From Artemisia argyi (Eukaryota > Streptophyta > Magnoliopsida > Asterales > Asteraceae), in the NCBI GenBank assembly GCA_030686995.1, contig CM060693.1, forward strand, positions 122,393,728 to 122,457,727: a DNA stretch of 64,000 nucleotides, given 5' to 3'. The stretch's first letter is position 1. Each line of letters begins with the position of its first letter. A model generated the notes under the pieces. That model was not told the DNA's origin and did no database searches. It was given only the letters and a program-made list of their open reading frames with translations. Made by a program: the position numbers and the translations under genes. This document shows, in pieces, positions 35,521 to 46,700 of this stretch.

Positions 35521-37481
35521 ATTTTGGGATCCACAAGCCTTAAGTTCTCATCATAAGTAAGTAATTTAGCTTATTTTAGTTTAGTTATAACTTAATTAGT
35601 CACAATCAATCATAAAATCAAGATCTAAACTCAATAAAGTCAATCTATTAGTTTTTCTTAAAAGTCAAAAAGTGCACATCTCAGATTTTCTCAAAACTTC
35701 AAGGAATTTTGTAGAATTGTGTATTAGGATCTAGGACTTGAAATTTGTTGTAGTGATACTCTACCAGCCCATCTTTAAGTTCCAACAAGTTTTATATTTT
35801 TAGGATTTTTACCCTGGGCCCCACTCACCCTCAAAGTAACCTGCAGGGCAAGAAAGCTCCCCTGCTCCATCAGACCTCAGTCACAACACCACCTTTGGTG
35901 GTGTTTTGTGACCACCACAGTGGGCCCCACTCCTCAAATCTTGTACCATTGAACCCCCCTCCTACCAGGCTTGAACCCTTGACCAATAGTTTGACCTAGC
36001 ACCCAGTGGACCCCACTTAGATTTGCCATTGAAAGTTGTCCCTAATCTGTCTCAGATTCCTAAAAGCCAAGTGCTTATTTGAGCTTATTGGCTTATCCAG
36101 TGTACCTCACTAGCATTTTATGGCTTAAACAAGTTTCCTAAACTTATTTAGATCTGAATTAGTCATAGTGGGTCCCACACAAGCTCAATAGAGCTTATTT
36201 GCTTAGTTGGTCAACTGTTTTGGTTAGTAGCTTATATCTAGCTTATTTTTAAGTTATAGAAATATTGTTATCACAAAAGTTAGTTATATTTAGGTATAAT
36301 ATAGGTTGGAAAAAGAAAAATCAAGAAAAGACAACATAAAAATAAGTGATAGTTTCTATTTAATTTAATTTAATTTTAATTTTCATTTTTACATTTTAAT
36401 TAAGTAATTTGTGTTTTTATATTTTTATCAATTTCCTTTTAAGTTAAAGTAATTTTCATAATTTTCTCAGATTTTTGTTTTGTCATTTAGTATTTATTAT
36501 AATTAATATTAGTTTATTTAGTAATTAATCAATAAATAAGTTTTAAATAGCATAAATAGTTTTTATAAAGCAACACCTAGATTTTATATTTTTCCTAGCT
36601 TTTATAAGTCATAATATAATTTTAGTAATTTTTATAGAATTTTTACTGTTCATTTAATAGTTTTTATAATTTAAATAGTTTAAATAGATATTAATTAATA
36701 AATAGAATAATAAGTAGTAAACTAGTTTAAAAATATATAAAATAAAGTTTTTATAATTTTTTAGGATTCCTGTGATGGTTAATTAGATTTATAAAAATCT
36801 TCTTAATTATCTAAGTCTTTTTAGTATTTATAATAATTTAAATCATATAAATAGTTAATTAATAATTAAATAGTTAATAATTAATAATAATTAGATAAAT
36901 AGTATTAAAAATATAATTTTATTTTTAAAATAAGTTTTATAATATTTTAGACTTTTACAAAGTTTAATTTCATTTTTCTAAGACTTATTTTACATTTTAT
37001 TAATTATTAGTGTATTATTAAATAAGTAATAATAGTTATTAAATAATAATAAGTAATTAAATAGTTAGTAATTTATAAATTAAATATTTTAAGTTTATTT
37101 AATTTGCATTTAAGCCCCTAAGGTTTGCAAATTAATACTTTAGTTAAATTTGTTTTTGTTTCGTACGTTTACGTAGAATTAAATTAAACGTACGCGTTAA
37201 ACGTTTTGAAATATCTAGCTTTTACGTAATCATTCTAAATAGTTTATTTAAGTTATAAAACCCTAGAGTAATCACACACACACCTTTATTCATATCCCTG
37301 TTCACATTCACTCAATCACAAATTCGTTTATAATAAAACATCGCACACCTCGTTGGGACTACGACCCGGGAAAACACTATATTTCACAGAAGCATTTGCC
37401 TTGATCAGTTTGACTTTTATACTTGACCATTCACAAGTGGTTGACCAATAATTGTCTGACCGTTTGAGGCGAATCAAAATT

Positions 37482-37500
37482 TGGCGCCGCTGCCGGGGAG
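37482..37500 (+). other. Outer element primer-binding site (tRNA-Asp)
   Basis: TGGCGCCGCTGCCGGGGAG, five bases after the LTR. It is complementary to the 3' end of the tRNA-Asp copy found at 19228-19246. Confidence 0.9.
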
Positions 37501-38404
37501 GTTGTGCGCTTATTTTAAACGATTTTGCGTATTAGTGATTATGGATATACACCCATTGTATATTTACCATCTTTTACCTTTCCTATTTATTTGTTGTTTC
37601 TTAATGATAATTTAACATAATATTAGGCGTTTATGTTTTGGAATTTAATTATGGTTTGAAATGGTATTTTAACTGTCAATATACGTAATTTTTGATAATC
37701 CTAGGCTTAAGCTGTTTGACACCATGTTTATGCTGAAAAAGATTTGAATCTTGACAAATTATGATCTCTGGATTGGATGAAATTAGTTTATACAGTTCTA
37801 TGCTTTGAAAAGCTCAATTAGGTTTCATTTAAAGGTTGTTTGGATCTAATGGTTTAACTGTGTTAGAGGTTGTGTAGGGTGTTATTCTTGTTTGATATAT
37901 GCCGTATATGATTATTTTGACTCAGTGATAGCTTCAATTAAGTGGTGTAGCATGTTAGAAGTCAACTTGACATTTTGATCATCTCAATATGAGCACTGTG
38001 ATGTTGTTAGACCCTAGAATCTTGCATATTAGTTTAAATGTTGTTTATCTTGTATATTTACCCATCCTTATTCATATTATAATAATATAAAAACAAAAAC
38101 AGTTCCCTAAAACATTTTAAAATTAGTTTTCAACGAACACAAAAAACCAAAAATATTTTCTTTTTTGTAGCATACAACTTGCCCAGTTTGATAGACCCCT
38201 CAGTTACAACATTTGGTTGTTGGCTGTTTTGAAAACAATTTGGTAGACGTTACAAACCTAGATTCCCTTTTAAGGGGCGGAAACGCACAGTTTGTTAACT
38301 CCTCTATTGAGAACGTTTGATCGTTCAGTTGTCGGATTCCAGTTGCTGAGCTTTGTTAAGCCCAGATTCCCTTTCGAGGGGCGGTTGTTAGGATTTTTCT
38401 TTTC

Positions 38405-38459
<55 letters not shown>

Positions 38460-39630
38460 AAAATACAAAAACATTATAAAATATAAAATACAAAAAGATT
38501 TTAATGGTTGAAATCTATTTGTGGATTGAAAATACTTTTGACTGTCAATTTTCCTAATCTTGATATTCCTAGGTCTAGATTGGTTTAATCACTGGTATAC
38601 ACTAAAAAGGATTGGATATGCGTAGCCCAATTCCTGGAAAGAGATAGATTAGGTTATTACAGTTTCATGTATTGAAAATCTCATTTAGGTTTCATTTTTA
38701 ACCGTTTCTTTGTATATATAAAAATTAATATGCATATAAAATCTAAAAAGAATCTTCGTATCCTTTTCTAAGTTTTCTACGCTCAAAAAGGATCCTTAGA
38801 CTAATAAATTCTTCATAATTCTGTGAGTGGACCCCACTCCTATTTCTTACCCCTTTCTACCACCTAAGTGTGGGGGTGTGCCCCACATTTCGTATATAGA
38901 TCTAAAAAACTTTGAAAATTGTAAAATACAGAAAAATAAAATAATTGTTGTGTTACCCCACTTAGCTTTAAATGTTATCTTTTTACGTTCAAGGATTCGG
39001 CATAATAGCCGGGATTTTGAATATTGAGGACAATATTCATTTCTAAGTGGGGGGGGGGGGGGGGGGGGGAATTCTGGCGAATTTGATCACTTATGCCCTT
39101 TTTCCCAAAAATGGCCAAAATTTAATTTTTTTTTTCATTTGGTATTAGTATTTTACACTAAACACAACAAATGGTAATCAATCCGCCATGTCTAACCCAC
39201 ATAAGGATTGGCTAATCCAGGATCAAACGGTTCTTGGTAAAGATAACTCAAACCCGTTTATTGCTTGCAATTTGCCAAAAATTGTATGGTTCCTCAACTC
39301 CCCATATCCCATAAAGCGAATGAGTTGGCTAGCCCGCAAGATTATGGCTTGTGGTAAAGGCAGTGGAAAATCCATAATTGGTAATCAGCTCACCAAGATG
39401 TTGACTATTCCATCAAGAGTTGGCTAGTCCAGAAGCAAACGGCTTTTGGTAAAGACTAATCAAATCCGTTGACAGCTGGTGGTTTGCTCAAAATCACACG
39501 GTTATCAGGTGTACCACAGTTCTTACACCTGGCTACTCTAGAAGTGATGGCTTTTGGTAAAGAGTTTTTCAAATCCATTAAGTTTTCCTCAATAAATTGC
39601 TAGGGACTAGCAATAGTTTAGTGTGGGGAT
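37501..39630 (+). other. Outer element interior, non-coding
   Basis: No ORF of note. Two copies of an AGATTCCCTTTYRAGGGGCGG unit at about 38263 and 38369, a (TA)n tract at 38409-38452, and a G-run of about 21 at 39050-39069. Four roughly 100-bp repeat modules (starting about 39204, 39319, 39416 and 39527) precede the purine tract. From about 38830 on it is homologous to 49650-50440 of the inner element. Confidence 0.7.
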
Positions 39631-40818
39631 TGATGAGTGTCTAAATACTCATCATTTCTATCACATTTAGACTACAAAAACATATGAAAACATACAGATT
39701 TGCCTCATAATACAGGAAATATCATCAAAATGTGTTTTTAGGTGTTATAAGTGCAAAAGGGATGAAAACTGGTGAAAAACATACAAAATATACTTAATTT
39801 ACAGTTTCAATCCCTGAACTTTGACAAATTGGCAAAACTAGTCCCTGGTTACTAAAAACTTGTACAAATATCATTTTAGGTCCTTGGGATTCATAAGTTG
39901 TTAGGAAAAGTCCTTTGAAGTTAAAATCATAAATTTACAACTTTGGTCCCTTAAGTTTGGAAAAATGTCAAAATCAGTCCCTGGGTTATTGATGAGTGCT
40001 CAAACACTCATCGTTTTTGATATATTTAAACAGCCAAAACGCAAAAAAACAATAAAAAAGATATCAAAATATTTAAATTATCCCAGGGATTGTGTTTTAT
40101 GTGTTTTAAAAGCAAAATGTGCAAAAACAAAGAAAAAACGTATAAAGTTTGCAGTATTGGCAGTTTCAGTCCCCCAAGTTTCAAAACTTGTCAATTTTAG
40201 TCCCTACGCATTTATTTTTAAGGAAAAGTCAACCCAAAGTTTTAAAAGTCAAATAATCACAAAATATTATACTTGGGTTGCAAGTTTTCATAAATTACAT
40301 AATTAGTCCCTGAAAATCCAAAAATGGCAAAAGTAGTCCCTGGGATTTTTGAAATTTTGAAAAATGTGGAAAAGTGCAAAAATTGGTCCTTGAATTATTG
40401 GCATTTGGAAACTTTGGTCTTCATGGTTACTTTGGGAGTATGGCAATTTCAGTCCTTGGGTTTTGCAAAAATTACAAATATGGTCCTTGTGTAACTACTA
40501 ACCAACCGGACCCTACTTATATCTAATCCAAAAACCAAACCCAACCCAAGCAATGTCTGATCCAGTAACACAACCCCAGGCCCACCACTTAGCCCAAACC
40601 TTTAAAAACTGTTTTAAATAAACACCCCGGTCAAACTTGCGTTGACCCGTCCCTTCTTCCCCAACAGACAAGCGCAAAACCAGGGTATTCATCCCCCCCT
40701 CCTCGCCTTTTCAACTACTTCACCCCCCCCACAATTAATGCCCTCACCCACCATCTCCACCACCATAAATGCTCCCCTAAACCCTCACCAACTCCACTAG
40801 TTTTGCCCCGTATTAAAA

Positions 40819-40975
40819 TTGGCGCCAAAATACAAATCAGTGGCTAGGATGCATTGAAGATTAAATTGATGGTTGGGATTTGGTCAGAGGGTAAAGGAAA
40901 AGTCTTTGGGACTCTCAGTTTTCAAAAAGTAGCCACGTGGAAGGCTTAGGGATTGAATTTTTGGTCGATATATAA
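40819..40975 (+). promoter_or_regulatory. Inner LTR promoter: E2F-like site, G-box, TATA box
   Basis: Order TTGGCGCCAAAA, palindromic CCACGTGG, TATATAA, with the G-box about 30 bp upstream of TATA. The right LTR has the set at 51272, 51386-51393 and 51422-51428. Confidence 0.6.
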
Positions 40976-41718
40976 TGATAAGCTCATAGAAGCTTGAAGT
41001 GTGTAATTTTCTTAGTTTAATTGTAATTTCAGTTCATTTTGAATGTAATGTAACCCTTTTTATTAATGCAAGATCATTTTGAAGTTTAATTTCCAATTTC
41101 ATTTTTCAAAGTCTTATCTTAAATTTCCAAGTTCTTATTAAGTGAAGTAATTTGTGATTAAGGAACTCAGAAGTTCTTACAAGCTCAGAAATAAGGTATT
41201 TCAAGTGTTATAAGCTTATGTGAAACCCTACAATTCAGTTTTCAATAAAAACTAAAAAAATAAGAAAAATAAAAATAAAAACAAAAAGTGGTGATCATTG
41301 GTGGTATAAGCATGGAGCACAGTGAATATTGGAAGGCTGTGGGTTAGGAACCTCAGGGGAGGGCATAGGATTGTTTGGTTTGGTCCTTGGTACCTACTCA
41401 ATAGCTTGGAAGGCTTTGTAAGCTATCAATTCCTTCATTTTTACTCTCAAGTAGCTTAAGTTGTTTATTTTAGTTTATTGCATCTATAAATTAGCTTAGA
41501 GATCAGTGGTGATCATCTGTTTGAGTTTATTATTTGTTTAAATAGAAATCTCTTCATTAACTGTGTTTAAGAGGGTGTTTGGTTTTAGCTTGTTTGGTGT
41601 GTTGTAGTTGTTTATCTGAGTATCTATTAGTTTCTATTAGTTATTTGGGAATAATTAAGCTCAGGGGAACAAGAGTCTTGGTACAAAACCTTGCAAAAGT
41701 CAAAATCAAGAGTTTATA

Positions 41719-41742
41719 ATCACCACAGTCCACTGTGGTGAT
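41719..41742 (+). other. LTR hairpin, inner family
   Basis: ATCACCACAGT and ACTGTGGTGAT are perfect 11-bp arms with a CC centre. The right LTR copy is 52173-52196. Flanks AAAGTCAAAATC before and GATTTTTGG after match those of the outer family hairpin. Confidence 0.78.
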
Positions 41743-43420
41743 TTTTGGAGTCCAAATCCCACAAATCCTTTTCATAAGTTAAAGTTTTACCCAAAGTAGT
41801 TTTAATATAGCTTATATTAGCTTTTTGGATCATTAAATCAGCTTCCCAAGTTCACTAAAGTCAAACTTTGTAATTTCTTGAAAAGTCAAATTGTTAAGTC
41901 TCAGATTTTGATCAAACTTGGGAGGTGTGTAACTTGTTGGATCCTAGGTGTTAGATTTTGAAATTTGGTGTGTTTAATCTTTGCCACTTTGTAGATTTTT
42001 GTGGATTTTTCCAGATTTTATAGAATTTGTTTGCTGGGTCCCACATTGTCACCAAGTTACTTGCAGGGCAACCTATCTGCCCTGCTCTCAGTTACCTCAG
42101 CCATCCACCCAACTTTGGTGGTCTTGTGTGACTGACCCAGTGGGTCCCACACCACCACTCTTGCACCTTTCAACCCCCCTCCTACCCAGGAATATGGGTT
42201 GACCTTTTGTTTGACCCCAAAGTCTGTGGACCCTACCTTGTTTGACCCATAAACTTTGTCCCTTAACTGCTCAGTCAACAAATAAGCAAAGAGCTTATTT
42301 GTTATATTTGGCTTATTCAGGCCACTTTTTGGCTTAAGTCTTGCTTATTTGAGTTCATTTGACTCAGAGAAACCAATCTCAACCATTGTGGACCCCACAT
42401 TCCTCTTTTGAGCTTATAAACCTTCACAGTCAACAAAAGTCAACTGTGAGGTAAATAAGCATTTGAATTGCTTATTCATTGGGCTAAAACAAAAGTGTTT
42501 TTGTTAAAGTTAGTTGTTTTTAGCTTATTATTAGTTTAGAAAAAGAAAAAATCCAAAAAACCAATTTTAATTTTAGTGATAGCTTCTATTTAATAGGAGT
42601 TATCAATTTACTTTTCTTTTTAATTTATTTCTAAGTAATATATCACTTTTATATTTTTAGAAATTATATTTTAGGTTAAAATAATTTTATAAATTTTTCC
42701 AGATTTTTATTTTGTCTTTTAGTGGTTTTCCTAATTAATTCTAGAATAATAATTAGTTTAATATAATTAGTTTAATTAGTAATTAATAAGTAATTAGAAT
42801 AATAATTAATTAATTAGCTTAAAAATACTTAGAACTAACTTTTTATAATTTTTTAGGATTCCTGTAATGGTTAATTAGATTTATAAAATTTTTCTTAATT
42901 TTCTAAGTCTTTGTAGTATTTTTAATAATTCTAATTAATTTAATTAGTATTAAATAGATAATTAGTAATTAATTAATATTAAATAATTAAATAGTGTAAA
43001 AATAATTTTTATTTTTCTTAAAATTTTCTTTAATTAATAGGATTGTAAAAATACAAATTTTACACTTTTTACCCTCCCAGTCCTCCAGTTGTACTTTTCG
43101 TTTTATTCGTCTGAGTACGTTTTTTAAATTAAAACGTACGTTTTCAGGTTTAGCTCAAATCTTCGTACTCCAAATTCCCGTAACCATTCACGTAGCTTTC
43201 CTAAGCTATATTTGTTAATAATCTCCACATAATTTTCACAACAAACCCTTTTCTGTGAATAACACCCGATTACGAACACGCTATAGTTACATTTCACACC
43301 TCAACGGGATTTAACGACCCGGTGATACACTATATTACCCGGAGCATTGATCTAGGCTATTTGACTTAGTTGACCATTCTCTGGTCAATTTAGGTTGACG
43401 GTTTAACATCAATCAATTTA

Positions 43421-43440
43421 TGGCGCCGCTGCCGGGGAGG
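43421..43440 (+). other. Inner element primer-binding site (tRNA-Asp)
   Basis: TGGCGCCGCTGCCGGGGAGG, five bases after the LTR; the type used by Athila elements. Confidence 0.92.
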
Positions 43441-43720
43441 TGTGCGCGTTTCTGTAGCGTTTTTCGGGATTAGTGTTATCTCACCTCACTCACTGTACAA
43501 ATACCATCACTTGTGAATATTTTCAAATTCAAAACATATAAAAAAGTCATTGACACTTTTCCTAAAGTGTTAAAACACCAAAAAAAAGTAAAAAACAACA
43601 AAACCATATCGTAACGTTTTCTGATTCGGTTTTCTTTTAAGGTGATTCTTAAAGAAAAACGATTCTAGATTACGGGACGATAACAAAAATATTGTCCAAA
43701 AAGGTTTTGATCCCTAGTGC
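43441..43720 (+). other. Inner element 5' leader
   Basis: Untranslated region between primer site and gag. It begins TGTGCGCGTTTCTGTAGCG, matching the start of the outer element's leader, and probably contains packaging signals, which I cannot identify. Confidence 0.6.
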
Positions 43721-46700
43721 ATGCGCACCCGTTCACAATCGAAACGAAATCGTCAACTGAAAAACGTAACTGAGTTACGTCCTATTGTTGAGGATCCAGT
43801 TCCGAAAATGGACGGAAACGACGATCCACCCATCACAGATGATACAGCTCCCGATCTCCGAACGATGGAGGAGTTGTGTCAGCCCACAATGCTAGGGAGG
43901 GGAGGACCCATTGCCCCTCTTAATATTGCGGCCACTGATTTTGGACTTAAACATCATATGATACAACAAGTCCAGAATTCATGCCAATTCCATGGTTTAC
44001 CGGGTGACGATGCAAACAAGCATCTTGACAAATTTCTTGCCGTCACCCAATGCATGAAGCAGACTGGTGTCTCCGATGATGCCCTTCGTCTCACTCTCTT
44101 CCCCTATTCTCTGACTCATCACGCTACTGCGTGGTTTGATCGACTTCCTAAGAACTCGATTCATTCTTTTGAGGAGATGGTGGCTAAATTCCTAGCCAAA
44201 TACTTTCCACCATCCATGGTTACTAAGTTGCGAAATGATATCAGTAACTTCCGTCAGCTTCCCGACGAATCTTTATTCGAAGCTTGGGAACGCTATAAGC
44301 TTTCAATTGATCGGTGTCCAAACCATAATATGTTACTTGTCACCCAGATAGATACTTTCTACAATGGGTTGACCTTGAGACACCGTGATATTCTTAATGC
44401 TGCTGCTGGTGGGACCTTTATGAAAAGGCGTCCCGAAGAGTGCTTTGATCTCATTGAGAACATGACTGCCCACCATAATTTCTGGGATTCCTCAGCCGAG
44501 AGGGAAGAGTCATGTAAGTCTGCCACTTCAGCATCCTCATCCTCTGATATAGCAATTCTCGCTAAAAGGATGGATGATATCTCTTTGGCTGTGTTAAGAA
44601 TGAACCAAACTATGCAAAATCAACAAATTCAAAATCAACAAGTCAAAGCTGTCAATCAAAATTGCGAAACTTGTGGAGGTCCACATCCCTACTTCGAGTG
44701 TCCAACCACTAGTGGGTACACTCAAGAGAACGTACATGCTATTCATGGTTCCTATAACTCGGGAGGTAATGGCTACCAACCACAAGGGGACCGTAATCTT
44801 CTAAGCTATCGTTCTAACAACTTCCTTGGACCACCCGGTTTCAATCAAAACAATATTGTCCAAAACAACCGTAACCAGAACCAAAATCAGAATCGAACAA
44901 ACCAAGGTTACCAAAATTCGGGAAATGTCAATCAAAACCAAAACCAGGGTTTCCATCAAAACCAAAACCAAGGTTTCCAACATCAAGGAAACTATAATCG
45001 AAACCAAGGTCAAAACAACTTTCAGGGGAACAACTCTCATGGATATGGAAACCAAAATCAAGGAAATTACCAAAACCACGGTTCCCATCAAAATAACCGG
45101 GGCCAGAATTTTCCCAACCAAAATCAAGCCATTACTCCAGCTACTCAGCACTTCCCAAATCCAGCTCCTCCTAACCCTACTCGAGCAATTGTTCCAACTG
45201 GCCCATCTAATGATGAGTTGTTGAAACAATTCATGAAATCTCAGGAGGAGATGAACAAAGTGATAATGACTCAGATCTCTGACATTAAAAAGTCTTTAAA
45301 TGATCAACCCTCGGGCTCAGGAAAACTTCCGAGCAATACGATCGCTAACCCGAGGGGCGATGTTAAGGCAATCACTACCCGAAGCGGTGTTGCATATGAT
45401 GGACCCACAGCCCCGACTACCTCTTCTTCTCTTCCTCCCATTCCTCCTCCTCTTTATTCCGAGGAAGAGGAAATTGAGCCTGAGGCAACCACGGACAAGG
45501 TGCAAATTGCTAGCCCACGAAGTACCGCACACGTCCACCCTCAGGATATACCAGAAACTGTCCCAAAGCCAGGAGTTGTCTTTGAACCACCCAAAACTAC
45601 TGAAGAGAACCCTAAATCCAAACATTCACTACCATATCCATCTAGGTTACAAGACCAAAAGCTCCGCGAAAAAGCAAATCATCAAATGGAAAAGTTTTTA
45701 CAAATTTTCCGAGAAATTCATTTTGATATCAGCTTCGCGGATGCTCTCTTGTTGATGCCTAAATTTTCATCAACAATCAAAAATCTGTTGAACAACAAAG
45801 AGAAACTATTTGAAGTGGCACGAACTCCACTCAATGAGAACTGCTCTGCGGTTCTTTTGAAACAGCTTCCCGAGAAGCTAGGAGATCCGGGAAAATTTCT
45901 CATTCCATGTGTTTTTCCCGGAATGGTTGAGTGCTTCGCCCTGGCCGATCTAGGTGCAAGCATCAACTTGATGCCTTATTCGATATGGAAAAAACTCTCT
46001 CTTCCAGAACTCACCGCCACCTGCATGACTCTTGAGCTAGCAGACCGCTCAACATCTCGTCCCCTCGGCATTGCCGAGGATGTATTTGTGAAAGTGGGAA
46101 ATTTCCACTTTCCTGCGGATTTTGTGATTGTTGACTTCGACGCTGACCCACGAGTTCCTCTCATTCTGGGAAGAGGATTCTTAAGAACGGGTCGTGCGTT
46201 AATCGATGTGCACAAAGAGGAAATAACTCTTCGTGTTGGTAATGAAGCAGTAACATTTAACCTCAATCAAACCTCGAGGTACTCCTCTGATTATGACGCC
46301 GAATCGGTTAACCGAATTGATGTCATTGATGTCGCATCTGAGGAGTATTCTCAAGAACTTCTGGGTTACCTTCCGAGTGGCAGTCCCACTCCATCTTCTG
46401 AGCCTATCATATCCGACTCTTCCCCTTCTCTCACTCCTTTTGAGGGAAGTGACTTCCTTTGGGAAGATGTCGAAGCTTTTCTCGCCCAAGACAGTTCAAT
46501 TTCAGGAAAATTTGATGAGGACTATCTTGATCCTGAGGGGGATATTCTTTTGCTAGAAAAATTGTTAAACGAAGATCCATCTCCCCCTCTTCCTCCAAAA
46601 ATACTTCATAAAGAGGAAGTCAAAAATGTTGAAATAACTGATGACTTACCTAAGGTTGAGCTTAAGGACTTGCCGCCTCATCTTGAGTATGCATTTCTGG

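Larger units (their letters stand above)
33451..37476 (+). repeat. Outer gypsy element, left LTR
   Basis: Starts TGATGAGTGTCTAAATACTC and ends GGCGAATCA. The first 24 bases form an imperfect palindrome (8-bp arms). E2F-like TTTTGGCGCGAAAAA at 34424-34438 and TATA at 34531-34537. The region 33620-34110 has about a dozen spaced TTGGTCCYTG-like motifs. A perfect 10-bp hairpin lies at 35499-35520. The rest is AT-rich with no gene. Confidence 0.93.
39990..43415 (+). repeat. Inner element left LTR (3426 bp)
   Basis: Starts TGATGAGTGCTCAAACACTC and ends ACATCAATCA. E2F-like TTGGCGCCAAAA at 40819-40830, CCACGTGG at 40933-40940, TATATAA at 40969-40975, hairpin at 41719-41742. It lacks about 143 bp present in the right LTR (near 42758 versus 53199-53353). 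Short open frames inside it (39965-40306, 41981-42202) recur in the right LTR and are chance. Confidence 0.95.

Noticed and set aside
39965..40306. Frames in the inner LTR (also 50440-50757, 41981-42202, 52435-52656)
   Set aside because: They occur in both LTR copies and follow the repeated GGTCC motif array; no protein features.
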